This document shows positions 12,232 to 25,269 of a stretch of 64,000 nucleotides of DNA, in pieces; the stretch's first letter is position 1, and each line of letters opens with the position of its first letter. Source of the DNA: Vespa crabro (taxonomy: Eukaryota; Arthropoda; Insecta; Hymenoptera; Vespidae); assembly GCF_910589235.1 (NCBI RefSeq), contig NC_060976.1:1082001-1146000 (forward strand). Direction: 5' to 3'. The position numbers and the translations under genes are program-made. A model generated the notes under the pieces. The model did no database searches and was not told the origin of the DNA. It worked only from the letters and a program-made list of their open reading frames with translations.

Positions 12232-12252
12232 GCTTTAACCAATTAAGCTACC
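12232..12252 (-). repeat. Half tRNA-like sequence (box A), R1
   Basis: On the minus strand the sequence GGTAGCTTAATTGGTTAAAG has the D-arm layout of a tRNA and fits a Pol III box A. No box B follows. Related sequences occur at 16489, 22514, 53665 and 57455, always at lower coordinates than a fuller tRNA-like sequence. Confidence 0.4.
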
Positions 12253-12649
12253 AAGAAACTTCCAGCCCAAATTTTCCCACGGATTACTTAATGGTAATAT
12301 CTTGGTCGCAACCGAGATGAAAGAATTTTAATCCTAATTCCTTATACTCTCCCACCATAATACACTCAGCCTCTATATGACAATGCACAACACTCGATGT
12401 TACTGCCCTTAAAAACACCAAATGTTGTTCACAGCAAGAGACGTCATCGATAATTATTGGTTGCCATCACTTCGCACAGCTGATCCGGACAAGTTTTACT
12501 ACTTACATACTAACATGCAACACATATAACATTGAAATTTCTACTACTATCAGCTGGAAAAAATGAGAGGGCGGGGAAAGGGGGATGGACGTTGGCTCCT
12601 TTCGTCCCAGAGATAGAAAAGATACCCGTAAGAAACTTTGGGCCTTGGT

Positions 12650-12720
12650 GCCTCGACCAGGATTCGAACCTAGGAACTTTCGCTTTCCGAATAAACGCTC
12701 TAGCATCGAGCTACGAAGAC
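12650..12720 (-). tRNA. tRNA-like sequence T1 (pseudogene or SINE head)
   Basis: Read on the minus strand it has a 7-nt 5' acceptor arm (GTCTTCG) that pairs partly with GCCTCGA on the other side. It has a perfect 4-bp D stem (GCTC/GAGC) and a 5-bp T stem around a canonical TTCGAAT loop (box B GGTTCGAATCC). The anticodon loop reads TCGGAAA with C where universal U33 is expected, and the acceptor has a C-C mismatch. It is therefore probably not a working tRNA; its family includes five more copies in the window. Confidence 0.5.
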
Positions 12721-12994
12721 CTATATTTATATTTACATATAAACGTCTATATGTACAATACAATTTCCTAATACATGTGTTAAATTTTATATAAGAAAAT
12801 GAAAAATTATTTTTCCACTGTCCTCGATTCAACATAATGATACATTTAATGTACAATCATATGTCTATTTTTTGATAATAAATTTTTAATCAATATATAA
12901 TTAATACTTGTCATTTATTCGAATATACTGTATGAATCCTGTATGGCCTTGAATAGCGTGTCATTTACGAATGGTTACGGAAGAACTCGAGTGC

Positions 12995-13040
12995 TTCCGT
13001 AAATTTGGAAAAACCATATTCCGTAAATTTGGAAAAACCA
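12995..13040 (+). repeat. 24-bp tandem duplication
   Basis: The word TTCCGTAAATTTGGAAAAAC occurs at 12995 and again at 13019, exactly 24 bp apart. The equivalent positions in R2 and R3 have a single copy, so the duplication is private to R1. Confidence 0.85.
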
Positions 13041-14637
13041 AAAATTTCAAGGTTATGTTAAGATAGATTCTTTATTTATGTTTTTCTGATCAATTTCTAC
13101 TGATATCTATATATATATATATATATATAACCATAATCTACCATTTAATTAATTCATGATTCTCTACATATATCTCTTTTTTCATTTTCTAATATCGTTA
13201 AAACAATAAACATATTTTAAAGTCTCCTCACACATGATTTATTTAAAATAGTAATAAAACATAAAAAAATATACATAAATTAAAGTCTATGAGAATTATA
13301 AAAATATATTCAGATAAAATATGTATAAGATATGTATATAATTCTTTTGTTCGTTAAGAGCATGGCAAAACGCGCATAGAAATTTTCCTTCTAGAAAAGA
13401 AAATTTGAATAAAATAAAGAAGCAATTTATTTTTCCATTACGCCAAAAAAAATTGATTTAACTTTTGTATAAGTAACTCATAGAAATAAAACGTTGTTGT
13501 GAAAAATAATAAAGAAAGAAATAATGTTATTGTTATTGATTATCACGTTAAAATGCTTCAATTAGGCAAACAACGCTCGAACGTTTTATTAATTTTAATG
13601 AAATACTTTGATGAATTAATCCGTATAAATTAAGCAACATGTTTTCTCTTTGACCATCGTTATCGTATTACTTAGACTAAAAACATAACGAAGCAAAGAT
13701 GAGCGTGGATTGGTACTAGGTGAACATCACGGTAAAATCAAAACAACGTATTCTAATATAAGTGTTTATACAGAAGCGACAAGGGGACCTGTGAGGAAGA
13801 GAACGTAAAGTTTACTCCGTTGACCTCGAAATTCTCGTCTATTCTTCCCTTCCATCCACACTTTCATCATAATCCCGTACATCCTTTAAAATATCCATAA
13901 AATGACTCTTTTTTATCTAATCGATCAAGTGTTTTTTACAAACAGAATTATTTAATATTTACTATCAATGGTATTAAATATTTCATTTATAAATTTATAT
14001 TAATCTTTAATTGATAACATATTAAATAAATCATTGAAAACATTTTTCTTCATTTCAAATAATTTATCAAGTAATTAATGACATTTTTTAATTCCAAATT
14101 TTCAAAAAGTTTCGCATAAACAAAGTGTCAGATATAAAAAAAGTTATATATTTTGTTTGACGTACTTATATTACACATGATGACTTCATTGGACTAGATT
14201 CTTTTTTGTTCATTCAAACCAATAATCGATCTTTTCATAATACATATTTTAACTAATTAAAAATAATACGACATCAGTGTTCATACATATCTGTATATTC
14301 ACACAATTTATTCATATTCGATAAAAGTATAAAAATAATTCTGTTCAGACATAGATACAAAAATGAATAATGAATAATATGAATAAATAATTAAATTAAA
14401 TAGGTAAAAAAGAAAGATAATTAAAATATTCAAAATTAATATGTAAATATTTCTTTCTATTAATGGTTATTAATACAAATATACTAAGATGCATTTTATA
14501 TTATTGCCCGTGAAGAGTATGATATCAAGAGTAAGGTTTCAAAATGTCGTCCAATACTGAGCCTACCCTTCAGCTTGTATCTAGCTTCCCTTATGATAAA
14601 TATGGTCAAGGTCCAAAGATTCGTCCAAAGAAACAGC

Positions 14638-14654
14638 TGCAGTTTACAACTGCA
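14638..14654. other. Short hairpin in R1
   Basis: TGCAGTT, a TAC loop and AACTGCA form a perfect 7-bp stem. The R3 counterpart at 24925 keeps the stem while changing a base pair. Confidence 0.6.
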
Positions 14655-14948
14655 TCGAGTCTATCCTATTTTTTACGAAAAAAAGAAAACGATCTCATTT
14701 CCATTTAACTCTCTTTCCAATTACAATGGGTATTCGTATATAGTGGATCTGGACATGAAGACAAAAATAAGGAAGAAATATGAACAATAAAGCCATACTA
14801 CAAATCCTTGGAAATCCTTTTGTGCATTCAGACTTACAATTCAGTCGAGAAAAATAGAATTAAAAAAAGAATCAAATTTGAGACTAGTAATAAAATAACA
14901 TCGCTTTTTATATTAACGATTCTTCGAAAGAGAAGATCTCATCGCATA

Positions 14949-15470
14949 TAGTGATCCTAAAAAATATTGAGACATTACTACGTGAATAAATTTATAGCAC
15001 TCAATTTCGATCGTTTATAGAGCAATCGTCTTGCTTATTTTATTTTTTTGTTTTTCTAACATTATTACAAAAAGTTATTTATTATTGTCCATAAAGATAT
15101 ATGATTTATTTGAAGAATTTATATAAATTATATAATATAAAAATTAATAAAGGGAGTGCATTTTTTGCTCATAAAAAATATTCAGACACCTTTCATTTTT
15201 ATTATTCAATACAATTTAATATTATAAACCAATTTTAATACTTCGTGGTACCATTCTATTTTAGAAAATGTTTTAATTTGTTTGGTATATTGCTTTCTTT
15301 CCAATATTTTATAGTTATACGGATTTATTCATTCTCGTATATTCGTTTTAATTCGACTACTAAAGAAATTGGGATTTTTCGATTTTTCCTACCTAATTCA
15401 TCCCATAAATTCTCGATAGGATTAAAGTCCAGGCATTGTTTTGCTGTAGGAATAATTTATGAACTTTTAA
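14949..15470 (-). mobile_element. Decayed Tc1-like transposon fragment, R1
   Basis: On the minus strand a frame over about 15250-15450 reads LDFNPIENLWDELG, the conserved block at the end of Tc1-family DDE transposases (normally PDLNPIENLWD-like). It is followed by the usual basic C-terminal stretch with internal stops. Outside it lie two direct copies of a terminal-repeat word (CTAAAAAATATTGAGACA at about 14954 and CATAAAAAATATTCAGACAC at about 15172), some 219 bp apart. This matches the IR/DR arrangement known for some Tc1 elements. The N-terminal half and the opposite end are missing. The fragment was duplicated with R, because R2 and R3 carry it at the same place. Confidence 0.7.
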
Positions 15471-15732
15471 TATTTTAAGGAATCTTAATACTAATAAATT
15501 ATTATATTAATTATAATAAGAATACTTATAAAAAATTTATTTATATAATATAATATATGACATATCTTCAATTATTTATTTATTATGATAATAATTATTT
15601 CTACTTTATTTAAATTCTTAAATAATATTCGATTATGTAATATAATATGTGACATATCTTAAATTATTTATTTATTAGGAGAATAATTACTTTGTTTAAA
15701 TATTTATATTTTATTATATTATTATATTTTAA

Positions 15733-15733
15733 T

Positions 15734-15766
<33 letters not shown>
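15733..15766. repeat. (AT)n microsatellite
   Basis: Pure AT repeat inside an AT-only expansion of R1 (15480-15860) that is absent from R2 and R3. Confidence 0.9.
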
Positions 15767-15771
<5 letters not shown>

Positions 15772-16488
15772 ATTCCATGAAATATCAAAAAATCAATAAA
15801 TTTTTCCTTTTAGTAATTTTTTTATTAAAAATAAGATAAAAACATGTATTGCCTGCATATGTACATACAATGCCTGCTTAGTACTTGAGATTGTTATTCA
15901 GATAAAATTTAAAACTAATACTATAAATTATCTTTTGAGTATGTTTATATAATGATTTTTATCCACAAAAGCAAAAAATCTAAATATCAAAAATATCATC
16001 GAAAATTAATTTTCGTGTACATACGAAATGTGTACATACGAAATAAATGATCTAATGTGATTGATAAATGGGATCTTTTCTATAAAAAAAATTATCATTT
16101 TGGTTATATTTCCCAAATATTTCTCTTTACTCGTATATTTATGCAATTTCTCTTCAAAACAAACGAACGTAGGCATTATATTACGTGCTGTACAGATTAG
16201 CTTGTTTTCCGTTTATTTCTCGCAATATTTATTAGTAAGTAAACAAGAAAATGAAAGTATTAATTAACCCAAATATTCCATTACACCTCCTCTCGAGTAT
16301 CAGTTTTTTTTCGCGTACTTATGCAAATATATACGTTGCTTTTGTTGAGTAACATATGCATACGTGTGTCCGTAGATGATATATGAAGGTGATTTAAGAG
16401 AAAAATAAAAGACAAAATAAATAACATTTCTTGTGAAAATAATAAAAAAATTAGATCTTCGTTTTTTACAAATATTAATCGGGCGATT

Positions 16489-16509
16489 GCTTTAACCAAT
16501 TAAGCTACC
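16489..16509 (-). repeat. Half tRNA-like sequence (box A), R2
   Basis: Identical to the R1 copy over the D-arm region. The following minus-strand bases AATCGCCCGATT can form a small stem. Confidence 0.4.
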
Positions 16510-17080
16510 AAGAAAGTTCCAGCCCAAAGTTTCCTACAGATATTTATTATCTAATGGTGACTACTAAAAAAGATGAAAGAATTAATCCAATTCCAACTCC
16601 CACCCGTAATATAATACCAATTAACAATACATCTATGACTATAAACAATAACACTTGGATATTATTATTTAACACGCTCCGTGCCAAGACATTACAAGAT
16701 CAGATCACAAAGTTTAACGTGTACCATCGATGGTAGGTGGTACACATGGACACGGAACCTGTTAAAACACCGAATATTGTTCATAGCAAGAGTTGTCATC
16801 GATGATTAATTATTACGGTTCCACTCCACTTTTATCCACTGAAATGGACTTACATTTTCCCTTTTACTATGTGTAACCCCCATTCCCTTTACTTACTTAT
16901 GGGTTCTCTCTAACCTGTAGGAGACGCTCAAAAGCAGTAACACAAACACTAAATATTATTCTATTTTACTATCCAACTGGAAGGGAGAGAAGATGACGGG
17001 AAGAGAATGGACACTGGCTTTCTTCGTCCTAGATATAAAAGAGGATAAACATCCATAAGAAACCTTAGGCCTTGGTACCT

Positions 17081-17150
17081 TCTCGACCCAGGATTCGAAC
17101 CTAGGATCTATCACTTTCCGAACAAACGCTCTATCATCGAGCTACGAAGA
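17081..17150 (-). tRNA. tRNA-like sequence T2
   Basis: Best-formed member. TCTTCGT and GTCGAGA make an acceptor with one mismatch, the D stem is GCTC/GAGC, the T loop is TTCGAAT inside a CTAGG/CCTGG stem, and the variable loop is AGATC. Only one base separates acceptor and D stem, the anticodon loop again reads TCGGAAA, and the anticodon stem is weak. A pseudogene or the head of a tRNA-derived SINE fits better than a functional tRNA. Confidence 0.5.
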
Positions 17151-19439
17151 TCTATATTTATATTTACATATAAACGTCTACATATACAATACAATTTCCT
17201 AATACATGTGTTAAATTCCATATAAGAAAACGAAAAATTATTTTTCCATTGTTTCAACTTAACGTACTGTTACATTTGATGTACAATCAAATGTTTATCT
17301 TTTAACAATAAATTTTTAATCAATGTATAATTAATAATTGCAATTTAGTTGTTTTATTGTATGAATCCTGGCCCTGAGTTGAGCGCCATTTACGAACGTT
17401 TACGGAAGAACCCGAGTGTTTCCGTAGATTTGAAAAAACTACGTACCAAAGTCATAAGGTTATGTTAAGATAGATTATTTATTTATATTTTTCTGATCAA
17501 TTCCTACTGATATCTATGTATATATATATATACACATACAATTTGTCATTTAATTAATTCGCAATTCTTTACCGAAGTCTTTCTTTTTCATTATTTAATA
17601 CCGTTAAAAACGACAGACATATTTTAGCGTCATGACACGTATTTTGGTTAAAATAATAATTAGACATAAAAAAAATATACATAATTTAATGCCTATAAAT
17701 ATTATAAAAATCCATGCAGATGAAACATTTATAAGACATGTATATAATTCTTTTGTTCGTTAAGAACACAATAAGTATGTATAATTTTTATGCAGAAAAG
17801 TTGGTTCAGAAATAAAACGTTGTGAAGAAAAATAAAGAAAGAAATAACGTTATTGTTGTTTATTATCGAATTAAGATACTAAAATCAGGCAAACGATGCT
17901 CGAAGATTTTGTCAATTTTAAAGAAATACTATGAAGAATTAATCCATATGAATTCAGCAACATACTTCATATCTGACCATCATCGTATTATTTAGACGAG
18001 GAATATAGTCAAGCAATGTTAAGTGTTGATAATAATTAGATGAGCATCACGGTAAAATCAAAACAATATATTCCAATGCGAGTATTTATAGAGAAGCGAC
18101 AAGGAGACCAGCGAGGAAGATGACGTATAGTTTATTTTGCTAGTCTCAAAATACTCCTCTCTACACTCCTCTTCCATTCTCACTTCACTATAATCCCGCA
18201 GATCCTTTTAAATAACCATGAGGTGACTTTTTTTTACGTAATCGATGTTTTTAAAAAATAAAATTATTTAATATATACTATCATCGATAATAAAAATTTC
18301 AATTATGAATTGATTATTAATCGCTAATTGATAACATTCTACATGTATTATTAAAAGGGTGAATACCTATTTTTTTCTTGATATCAAATAATTCATCAAG
18401 TAATTAATGACATTTTTTAATTCCGAATTATCGAAAAGTTTCACGTAAACAAAATTTGACTAGTTACAAATTTCGTCCGATGTATTTATATTATCCATGA
18501 AGATTTCGTTGGGAAGAAATCCCTTTTTTTGTTTATTCAAACTAAAAGTCGACTTTTTCATAAAACACATTTTATCTAATTAAAATTAAAACAATATCGG
18601 TATGCATACATATCTGTATATTCACACAATGTATTGATACTTAATGAAATTATAAAAATAAGTCGATTCAGACTTAAATACAAAAACAAATAATGAATAA
18701 TATAACTAAATAATTAAATTAAATGGGTAAAAAAAACAAAAATAATTAACAAATTAAAAATGAATATAAATATTTTTTGTTTCTATTATATGGTTATAAC
18801 AAATATCTTAAGATAGATTTTATATTATTGTTCGTGAGGAATATGTTATTAAGAATAAGATTTCAAAATGTCCCTTCATACTAAGTGTATCCCTCAGCTT
18901 ATGTCTACCTCCTTTTATGATAAATATGGTCAAGGACCTATAGGTCATCGAACGAAATAGCTGCAGCTAGTATATCCTATCTTTTAAAGGCAACAAGAAA
19001 ACGAACACATTTCGATTTAACTCCCTTTTAAATTACTGAGAGCATTGGCATATAGTGGATCTAAACATGAAGAGAAAAATAAGGGTTACGAACAATAGAG
19101 TTAAACCCTTGGAAATCCTTTTGTGCATTCAGACATACAACTCAAATGAGAAAAAGAGAATTAAAAAAATAATTAAATTTGAGACTAATAATAAAAGAAT
19201 ATCGCCTTTTATATTATTTGATTTTCCCTTAAGATAAGAACACATCGCATACAGTGGTTTGGATATTTCAATGTGAATAAATTTATAGCACGATACTTCA
19301 ATCATTTATAGAGCAATCGCATTGCTAATTTTCTTTTTCTAACAATAAGTTATTTATTATTGCCTATAAAGATATATGATTTATTTGAAAAATTTTATAT
19401 AAATTATATAATGTAAAAATTATTAAAAGAAGTAAGGCC

Positions 19440-19740
19440 TCATTTTTTGTTCATAAAAAATATTCGGACGCCGTTAAGTTTTATTACTTATTCAATATAA
19501 TTTAATATTATAAAACAATTTTAATACTTCGTGCTGAAATCATTTTGTTTTAGAAAATATTTTAATCTGTTTGGTATATTATTTTTTTTTTTCCAATATT
19601 CAATATGGTTATATTTGTCCATTCATTTTCATATATTCGTTTTAATTCTGAAAAATCGAGATTTTCCAAATTTTCTTATCTAATTCATACCATAAATTCT
19701 CGATAGGATTATTAAGAAATTTAACCATTGTTATGGGGTA
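19440..19740 (-). mobile_element. Decayed Tc1-like transposon fragment, R2
   Basis: The minus strand reads NPIENLWYEL at about 19680-19710, the same transposase block as in R1 with W-D changed to W-Y. The inner terminal-repeat word CATAAAAAATATTCGGACGC lies at about 19452. The outer word is largely lost. Confidence 0.6.
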
Positions 19741-20944
19741 AGAAGAATTTATGAATCTTTTGTATAATAAGAAATCCTGCACGATATCTGCTTAGTGGTT
19801 GAGATTGTTAATCTGATAATACTTAAAACTAAAATTATAAATTATCTTTAAATAAGTTTAGGTAAAGATTTTTATTCGCGATAATAAAAAATCTTAATAT
19901 CGAAAATATTTCATTGATAATTAGTTTTCCATACATACGTACATACGAAATAAATAAATCTAATGTGATTGACAAATGAGATTAATTCTATAAAAATTAT
20001 TGTATTTATTATATTTCGCAAATATTCTTTTTTATTCGTATATTTTCGCAATTTCTCTAAAGCTCGAAAGAAATAAACATAGATATTATATTACGTGTTG
20101 TAGAGATTTGTTCGTTACTTCTCCGTGTGTTTCTATTATTATTTATTAGTGAAAGTAAACAAGAAAGTGAAAATGTTAATCAATCCAAACATTCTATACC
20201 TCGTCTTCTTGCGTCTTGCATCTTGTGTTCTATGCGTACATATCCAAATAAACACGTTAGTTTTATATTAAATAACATACACGTACGTGTGTCCATAAAT
20301 AATTACATTTCTTTCGAGATACTTTTGCTATACAACAATTGCTTTCGAATATGTTATCATTCCTTAACATATTGATTGATATTGTCTTATATTTTATCTT
20401 AAAAATGGGATTTATATTATTTTTTCATTGTTTTCAATTTACAATGATAAATTATTGCAACTTTATGTGTGTAGATCTTATGATTGAATCTGATTGTACA
20501 TTTATCAATATGGCGATATTTTTGTACGAAATATATGAAATTTGTACAAAATAGTACAAAAAAAAAAATATTCTAAGCTCTGCAATAGTAATTCTTCTTA
20601 TTGTTAATCTTATTGTATTTTTTTTATACTGTTCGTCAAAAAATTTAAACTTGTGTCAAATATTATCATCTTTAACTTTTCGATCAGTAAAAACAAATGA
20701 ACTGATCACTAAGAATGAAAATAATAATTCATATTTATATATTAGAAATATTACAAATCAATATAAATTTTCTTTATTCATAATTTTATTATCCTATTTA
20801 ATAATGCAATACAATAATAGTTATTGTTGTTATCTTTATCATAATCATCGTAATATAAGAATTACATACATATACAAGAATGCATTCTGTACGATCGTAT
20901 ACACATTCATATATGGATAAAATATTACTACAACTCGATGACGA

Positions 20945-21105
20945 TTAAATCCTAAGTCCCGCTATTCCAGCCACCGCTATGAAACAGATGATTGGTCAGA
21001 ATTCTTCCCCCACCTTTCCGCTTTTCATTTGCCCAAGTTGTCGGGTTAAAAAGCATGAACCTTCTAGAAAACTTCAGAGTCGTCTATCGCCAACATTCAA
21101 AAAAC
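20945..21105 (+). promoter_or_regulatory. Promoter-like module P2 (CCAAT, degraded TATA)
   Basis: Reversed CCAAT (ATTGGTCAGAATTC, ATTGG at 20991-20995), CTTCCCCCACC, TTAAAAAG at the TATA position (about 21046), and an ACATTCAAAAAACC word where the P3 copy has its candidate start site. Confidence 0.4.
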
Positions 21106-21304
21106 CTTTTCCAATCGTAAAACATCTCGATGCTTGAACTAAGTGAAACATTAATGAAAAAGTTTCTTCTTTAATAGTAGAAGTATAGAATTTTCTTTTT
21201 GCGGAATATTTGTTATTATTACGAGACGTAATATTCTTTTCCCTTCTCTTCCCAAAATTTTAAAATTTTAGCAAAAAATAATCCATCGATTTCAAGTTGT
21301 AATT

Positions 21305-21560
21305 GAAATTCGTAAGCACAGCTCTTCAATGCTATCGGTCGCTTCCACAGGTGGCGAATAATGGAACGCCTCATAGATATAGGAGATAACTGCATACGCA
21401 GTCGCGAACAAAGATAGACAATGTATTGGACGCAATGCAATGTCCTTGAATAAGATATTAGAGAGAAATATCGTAAGGCCGATTGATACACTATGACATG
21501 GCGATTTGTAATGAAATAAACACTGCACCTGGGTAATGCGCAACTACGCTACCTGTGAAT
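21305..21560. repeat. H block, copy 2
   Basis: Shares the order CGTAAGCA, GCTATCGG, CCACAGGTGGCG, GGAACGCCTC, CTGCATACGCAGTCGCG, ATGTCCTTG and GACATGGCGAT with the copies near 48900 and 56160. Two minus-strand frames of 83-90 codons stay open here, but the same frame is interrupted in other copies. Confidence 0.65.
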
Positions 21561-22513
21561 GTTGTGGGTGAAGATCCATTTAGATCAGTGCAGCTACCAT
21601 TTGGACTACGTTAAGGTGTTATAAATAATATCATTAATGATTTTACTACAGCGATACAGAAAAAGACCTCATAATCTTTTTAACAAAAACTCAAACTGAA
21701 AATTCAATAACAAAAAGAAGATCATTCTGATCGTCTTTCAAATCTTGCTAGAAGTAACATAATCAGACGATAAACGTAAGGAAATGCTATATGTAAAATT
21801 ATAGAATAATTCGACAATGCAAACGCCTGCAGCGTTTTAAAGTTAAAGTTTCGAAATTTTTATATTTTCACGTCGATTTATGAACATAATCGTGTAACGG
21901 ACAATTCCAGAATAAATGAAAAATGTTTTTCTATTTAATTACAATGTCTCAGACTTATAATCATAATATATTTTTATATTTATATGTTTGATATTTCTTT
22001 AAGATAATATATATAAATATCAGTTATATTGAATAACCCATTTAATTTTTTGAGTAACTTTCGGCCTTGACTTTAAGTAAAGTCAGTAAAATGGAATTAT
22101 TACCTTCATGTTAATGGTTATAAAAGATTCCTCATAATAGGAAGCTTAGAATGAAATGATGCTTTCTTTTTTAAAAGGCACATAGAGATCGAGCCTTTTT
22201 TAATTTCCCAATAGAAAATAAATTTCTCCATATTTAAATCATCCACATACAGAATTTATCTATATGCAGTATTTCTAATAAATCTATTTGCAATAAGATC
22301 ATTTGTAAAATGTAATGATGTAAAAGGAGAAATCAAATGTCAATACGTCCGATATAAAATATATTTATAATAATCGACATATTTTATTAATCGTTGGAAT
22401 ATATTAAATTTGAAATATTTCGTGAGGTGATCTTACTGTGAAAATTGAAAAACGGAGAAAAAAATAAAAAAATTATATCTTCATTTGTTTTTTCTACAGA
22501 TTTACGAGCGACT

Positions 22514-22532
22514 GCTCTAACCTTAAGTTATC
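22514..22532 (-). repeat. Half tRNA-like sequence (box A), R3
   Basis: Minus strand GATAACTTAAGGTTAGAGC, a diverged copy of the R1 and R2 half tRNA-like sequence that keeps the GG and the pairing of the D arm. Confidence 0.35.
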
Positions 22533-22875
22533 GTGAAAACTTCTGAACTAAATTATCTACGGAAACTTTCACTCTAATAAAGAAATAAAGCTTTGATCCA
22601 ATTCTCATTTCTGATCATAATCGCTCGATATCTGACAATGGGAAACAAACGATAATTTCCTTGCTGAAAAAATTGACGAATGCCGTCACAAGAAACGTTC
22701 TCATTAATTATGATTAAATCCTCGTTCTACAGCTGTATACTTATTAACAAATTCTAATATTTAACTCAAACTAATGATTAGTGAAGTCAGAAAAGCGGTA
22801 ATGTTTCGTAATTCCTCCTCCTCTACCTCCTAGAAATAGAAGATACACGCTAAAAGAGACTTTTGGCCTTGGTTT

Positions 22876-22945
22876 CCTCAACCTAGGATTCCAAACTAGG
22901 ATCTTTTTCTTTCCGAATAAATGCTCTATCACCAAGCTACGAAGG
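22876..22945 (-). tRNA. tRNA-like sequence T3 (degraded)
   Basis: Keeps the acceptor (CCTTCGT against GTTGAGG), a GCTT/GAGC D stem and the T stem, but the T loop has become TTGGAAT. It is a decayed copy of T1 and T2. Confidence 0.4.
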
Positions 22946-24511
22946 CATATATTTACATGTAAACGTCTATATATAAATTACAATTTCCCAATGCGTGTAT
23001 TAAATTCCATAGAATTTAACGAAAAATTATTTTGCCTCGACATAATGTAACGATATATTTATTGCACAATCACACGTTTATCTTTTAACAATCAATTTTT
23101 AATCTACCTTTAATGAATACGTGTAATTTATTCGATATACTATATAAATTCTGACTCTGTGTCGCGCACCATTTACGAATGAATACGAGTTACGAAAGAA
23201 TACGAGTGCTTCCGAAGATTTTGAGTAGATACATGAGAAGGTCATAAGGTTATGTTAAGATATATTCTTTATTTATATTTTATTAATCACTTCCTACTAA
23301 TATCAAAGTATATTATTAATCTAATATATCTCTTGATATACTTTCCTTTACATAAGTCTTCTTTTTCATTTTCTAATATCGTTAAAAACGACAAATATAT
23401 TTTAGACACACCACACGTGATTTGTTTAAAATAATAATTAAATATAAAAAATATATAGAATTTAATTTTATATTTAACTATACAAAATAATGAATTTGAC
23501 GAAAATAAAGATGCAGCTTATTTTTTTTTCTTTTTTTTTTTTTTTTACGCAAAAAAGTTGGTTCAATTTTCATACAAGTGGCAGGTAGAAATAAAACGTT
23601 GTAAAGAAAAATAAAGAAAAAAATAATGTTATTGTCGTTTATTATCTCGTTAAGACAGTTAAAACGAGCAAACGATACTCGATCGTCCTGTTAATTTAAA
23701 AAAATACTTTTTACAAATTAATTCGTATGAATACGCTTCGTCTCTCGCCATCATCGTCGAATTACTTAGACTAGAAACATAGCAAAGCAGTGCTGAGTGT
23801 GGATAGCAGCTAGATGAGCATCATGATAAAATCAAAACAATGTATTCTGATATGAGTGTTTATAGAGAAGCGAGAAGGAGAACTGTGAGGAAGATGACGT
23901 ATATTTTACTTCGCTAGCTTCGCAATTCTCCTCTCTATTGTTCTCTTCCATCTCCACTTCACTATAATCCTGTACATACTTTCAAATAACCACGATATAG
24001 CTTATTTCTGAGTAATCAGCTAAGTGTTTTTTTCCAGAATAAATATATTTAATGTATACTATAAACTAAGATAATATTTCTAAAATTAATCATTACTTTG
24101 TAATATTATACATGAATTATGGAAAACGTTAATACCTTCTTTTTTATTAATGTTACACAATTTATCAGAGACTTGATGACGATAGACAAGACAATTTGTG
24201 TAAACAACCACTGACACACGACATTTATAAACATCAAATGTACTGGTTAGTTTGATAGAGTTAGTTGTAAAGGCAATTTTATAAATAAAAAAATAAAATA
24301 AAAACATGATATTTTTTAATTCCGAATTTTCGAAAAGTTTCGCCTAAACCAAGTTGGACCCGTTACATATTTCTTCCTACGTATTTATATTATATTGTAT
24401 ATAGTGATTTCATTTACTTAGAGATTTTTTTTTTACTTTATTGAAAATAAAAATCGATTTTTTCATTATAACGCGTTTTAAATAAATAAAAATAACACGA
24501 TATCGTTATAC

Positions 24512-24513
<2 letters not shown>

Positions 24514-24561
<48 letters not shown>
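24514..24561. repeat. (AT)n microsatellite
   Basis: Pure AT repeat within the middle block of R3, at the site where R1 and R2 have CATACATATCTGTATATTCA-like sequence. Confidence 0.95.
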
Positions 24562-24563
<2 letters not shown>

Positions 24564-24924
24564 GTATTTAAAAAAAAAGTGTAAAAATAGAACAGTTCAC
24601 ACTTAAATACAAAAACAAAAAACGAATAATATATTATAATTTAAATTGAATTAAAAGTATAAAAAAAGAAAAGAAAAATAATAAAAAAATTAAAACAATG
24701 TAAATATTTTATTTTTTCTTTTTTTTTGTTTTTTTATTTTTTTATTTTTTTTATTATTGTTTTAACAAATATACTATGATGTATTTTATAATTTTCTTCG
24801 TGAGAAATATGATTCAAAAAAAGTTTTCAAAATGTAGCCTCATGGAGAATGTGCTTTTCAGTTTGCACCTAACGGCCCTTATGGAAATAAGGTCCAGGAC
24901 TGAAGGGTCTTCCAAAGAAACAGC

Positions 24925-24941
24925 TGCAGCTGTAAGCTGCA
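24925..24941. other. Short hairpin in R3
   Basis: TGCAGCT, GTA loop, AGCTGCA: a perfect 7-bp stem at the position of the R1 hairpin. One base pair differs from R1 with pairing preserved. Confidence 0.6.
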
Positions 24942-25269
24942 GATAGTCCATCCTGTCTTATATGAAAACAAGAAAACGAACTCGTTTTGATTTAACTCTC
25001 TTTCTGATTATGATGGGAACTGGTACATGGTGGGAATTGGAACATGGTGGGGTTTGGCATATGGTAGGTATAAACAGGAAAAGGAATAGAAGGGAGAAAT
25101 ATGAACAATGGGAACCATACCAGGAACCCTTGGGAATTATTCTGTTTTCACATTTTCAAACCGACGTAATACAGAGATTTAAAAGAAGAATTAAATAAGG
25201 GACTAGATGTAAAATGATATTGCTTTTTTTTTTTTTATTACACAGGGTTCTTGGAGAAATCAGATTTAA

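Larger units (their letters stand above)
9590..16390. repeat. Segmental repeat unit R1 (most complete copy)
   Basis: This block is repeated in pieces across the window. Its first part (9590-10500) is colinear with 46930-47800. Its promoter-like and H parts match 20950-21560, 48590-49145 and, for H only, 56080-56405. The part from 12200 to 16380 matches 16460-20290 (R2) and 22490-26300 (R3). Shared words occur in the same order and orientation, so this is a duplicated segment and not independent simple repeats. It contains no intact protein-coding gene that I recognise. Boundaries are approximate. Confidence 0.75.
16391..20940. repeat. Segmental repeat unit R2
   Basis: Begins with the equivalent of position 12170 of R1 and therefore lacks the promoter-like and H parts. 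It carries the half tRNA-like sequence (16489), the tRNA-like sequence (17081), a block equal to R1 12900-14800, the Tc1 fragment (about 19245-19740) and a tail (20300-20930) shared with R3 26440-27200. No intact gene was recognised. Confidence 0.75.

Noticed and set aside
12180..12260. Mitochondrial DNA insert, suggested by the TAGCTTAATTGGTTAAAGC word
   Set aside because: No flanking mitochondrial gene sequence was recognised, and the word recurs within the R family.
12650..22945. Functional nuclear tRNA genes
   Set aside because: The anticodon loop lacks U33, acceptor stems have mismatches and the sequences diverge with the surrounding repeat.
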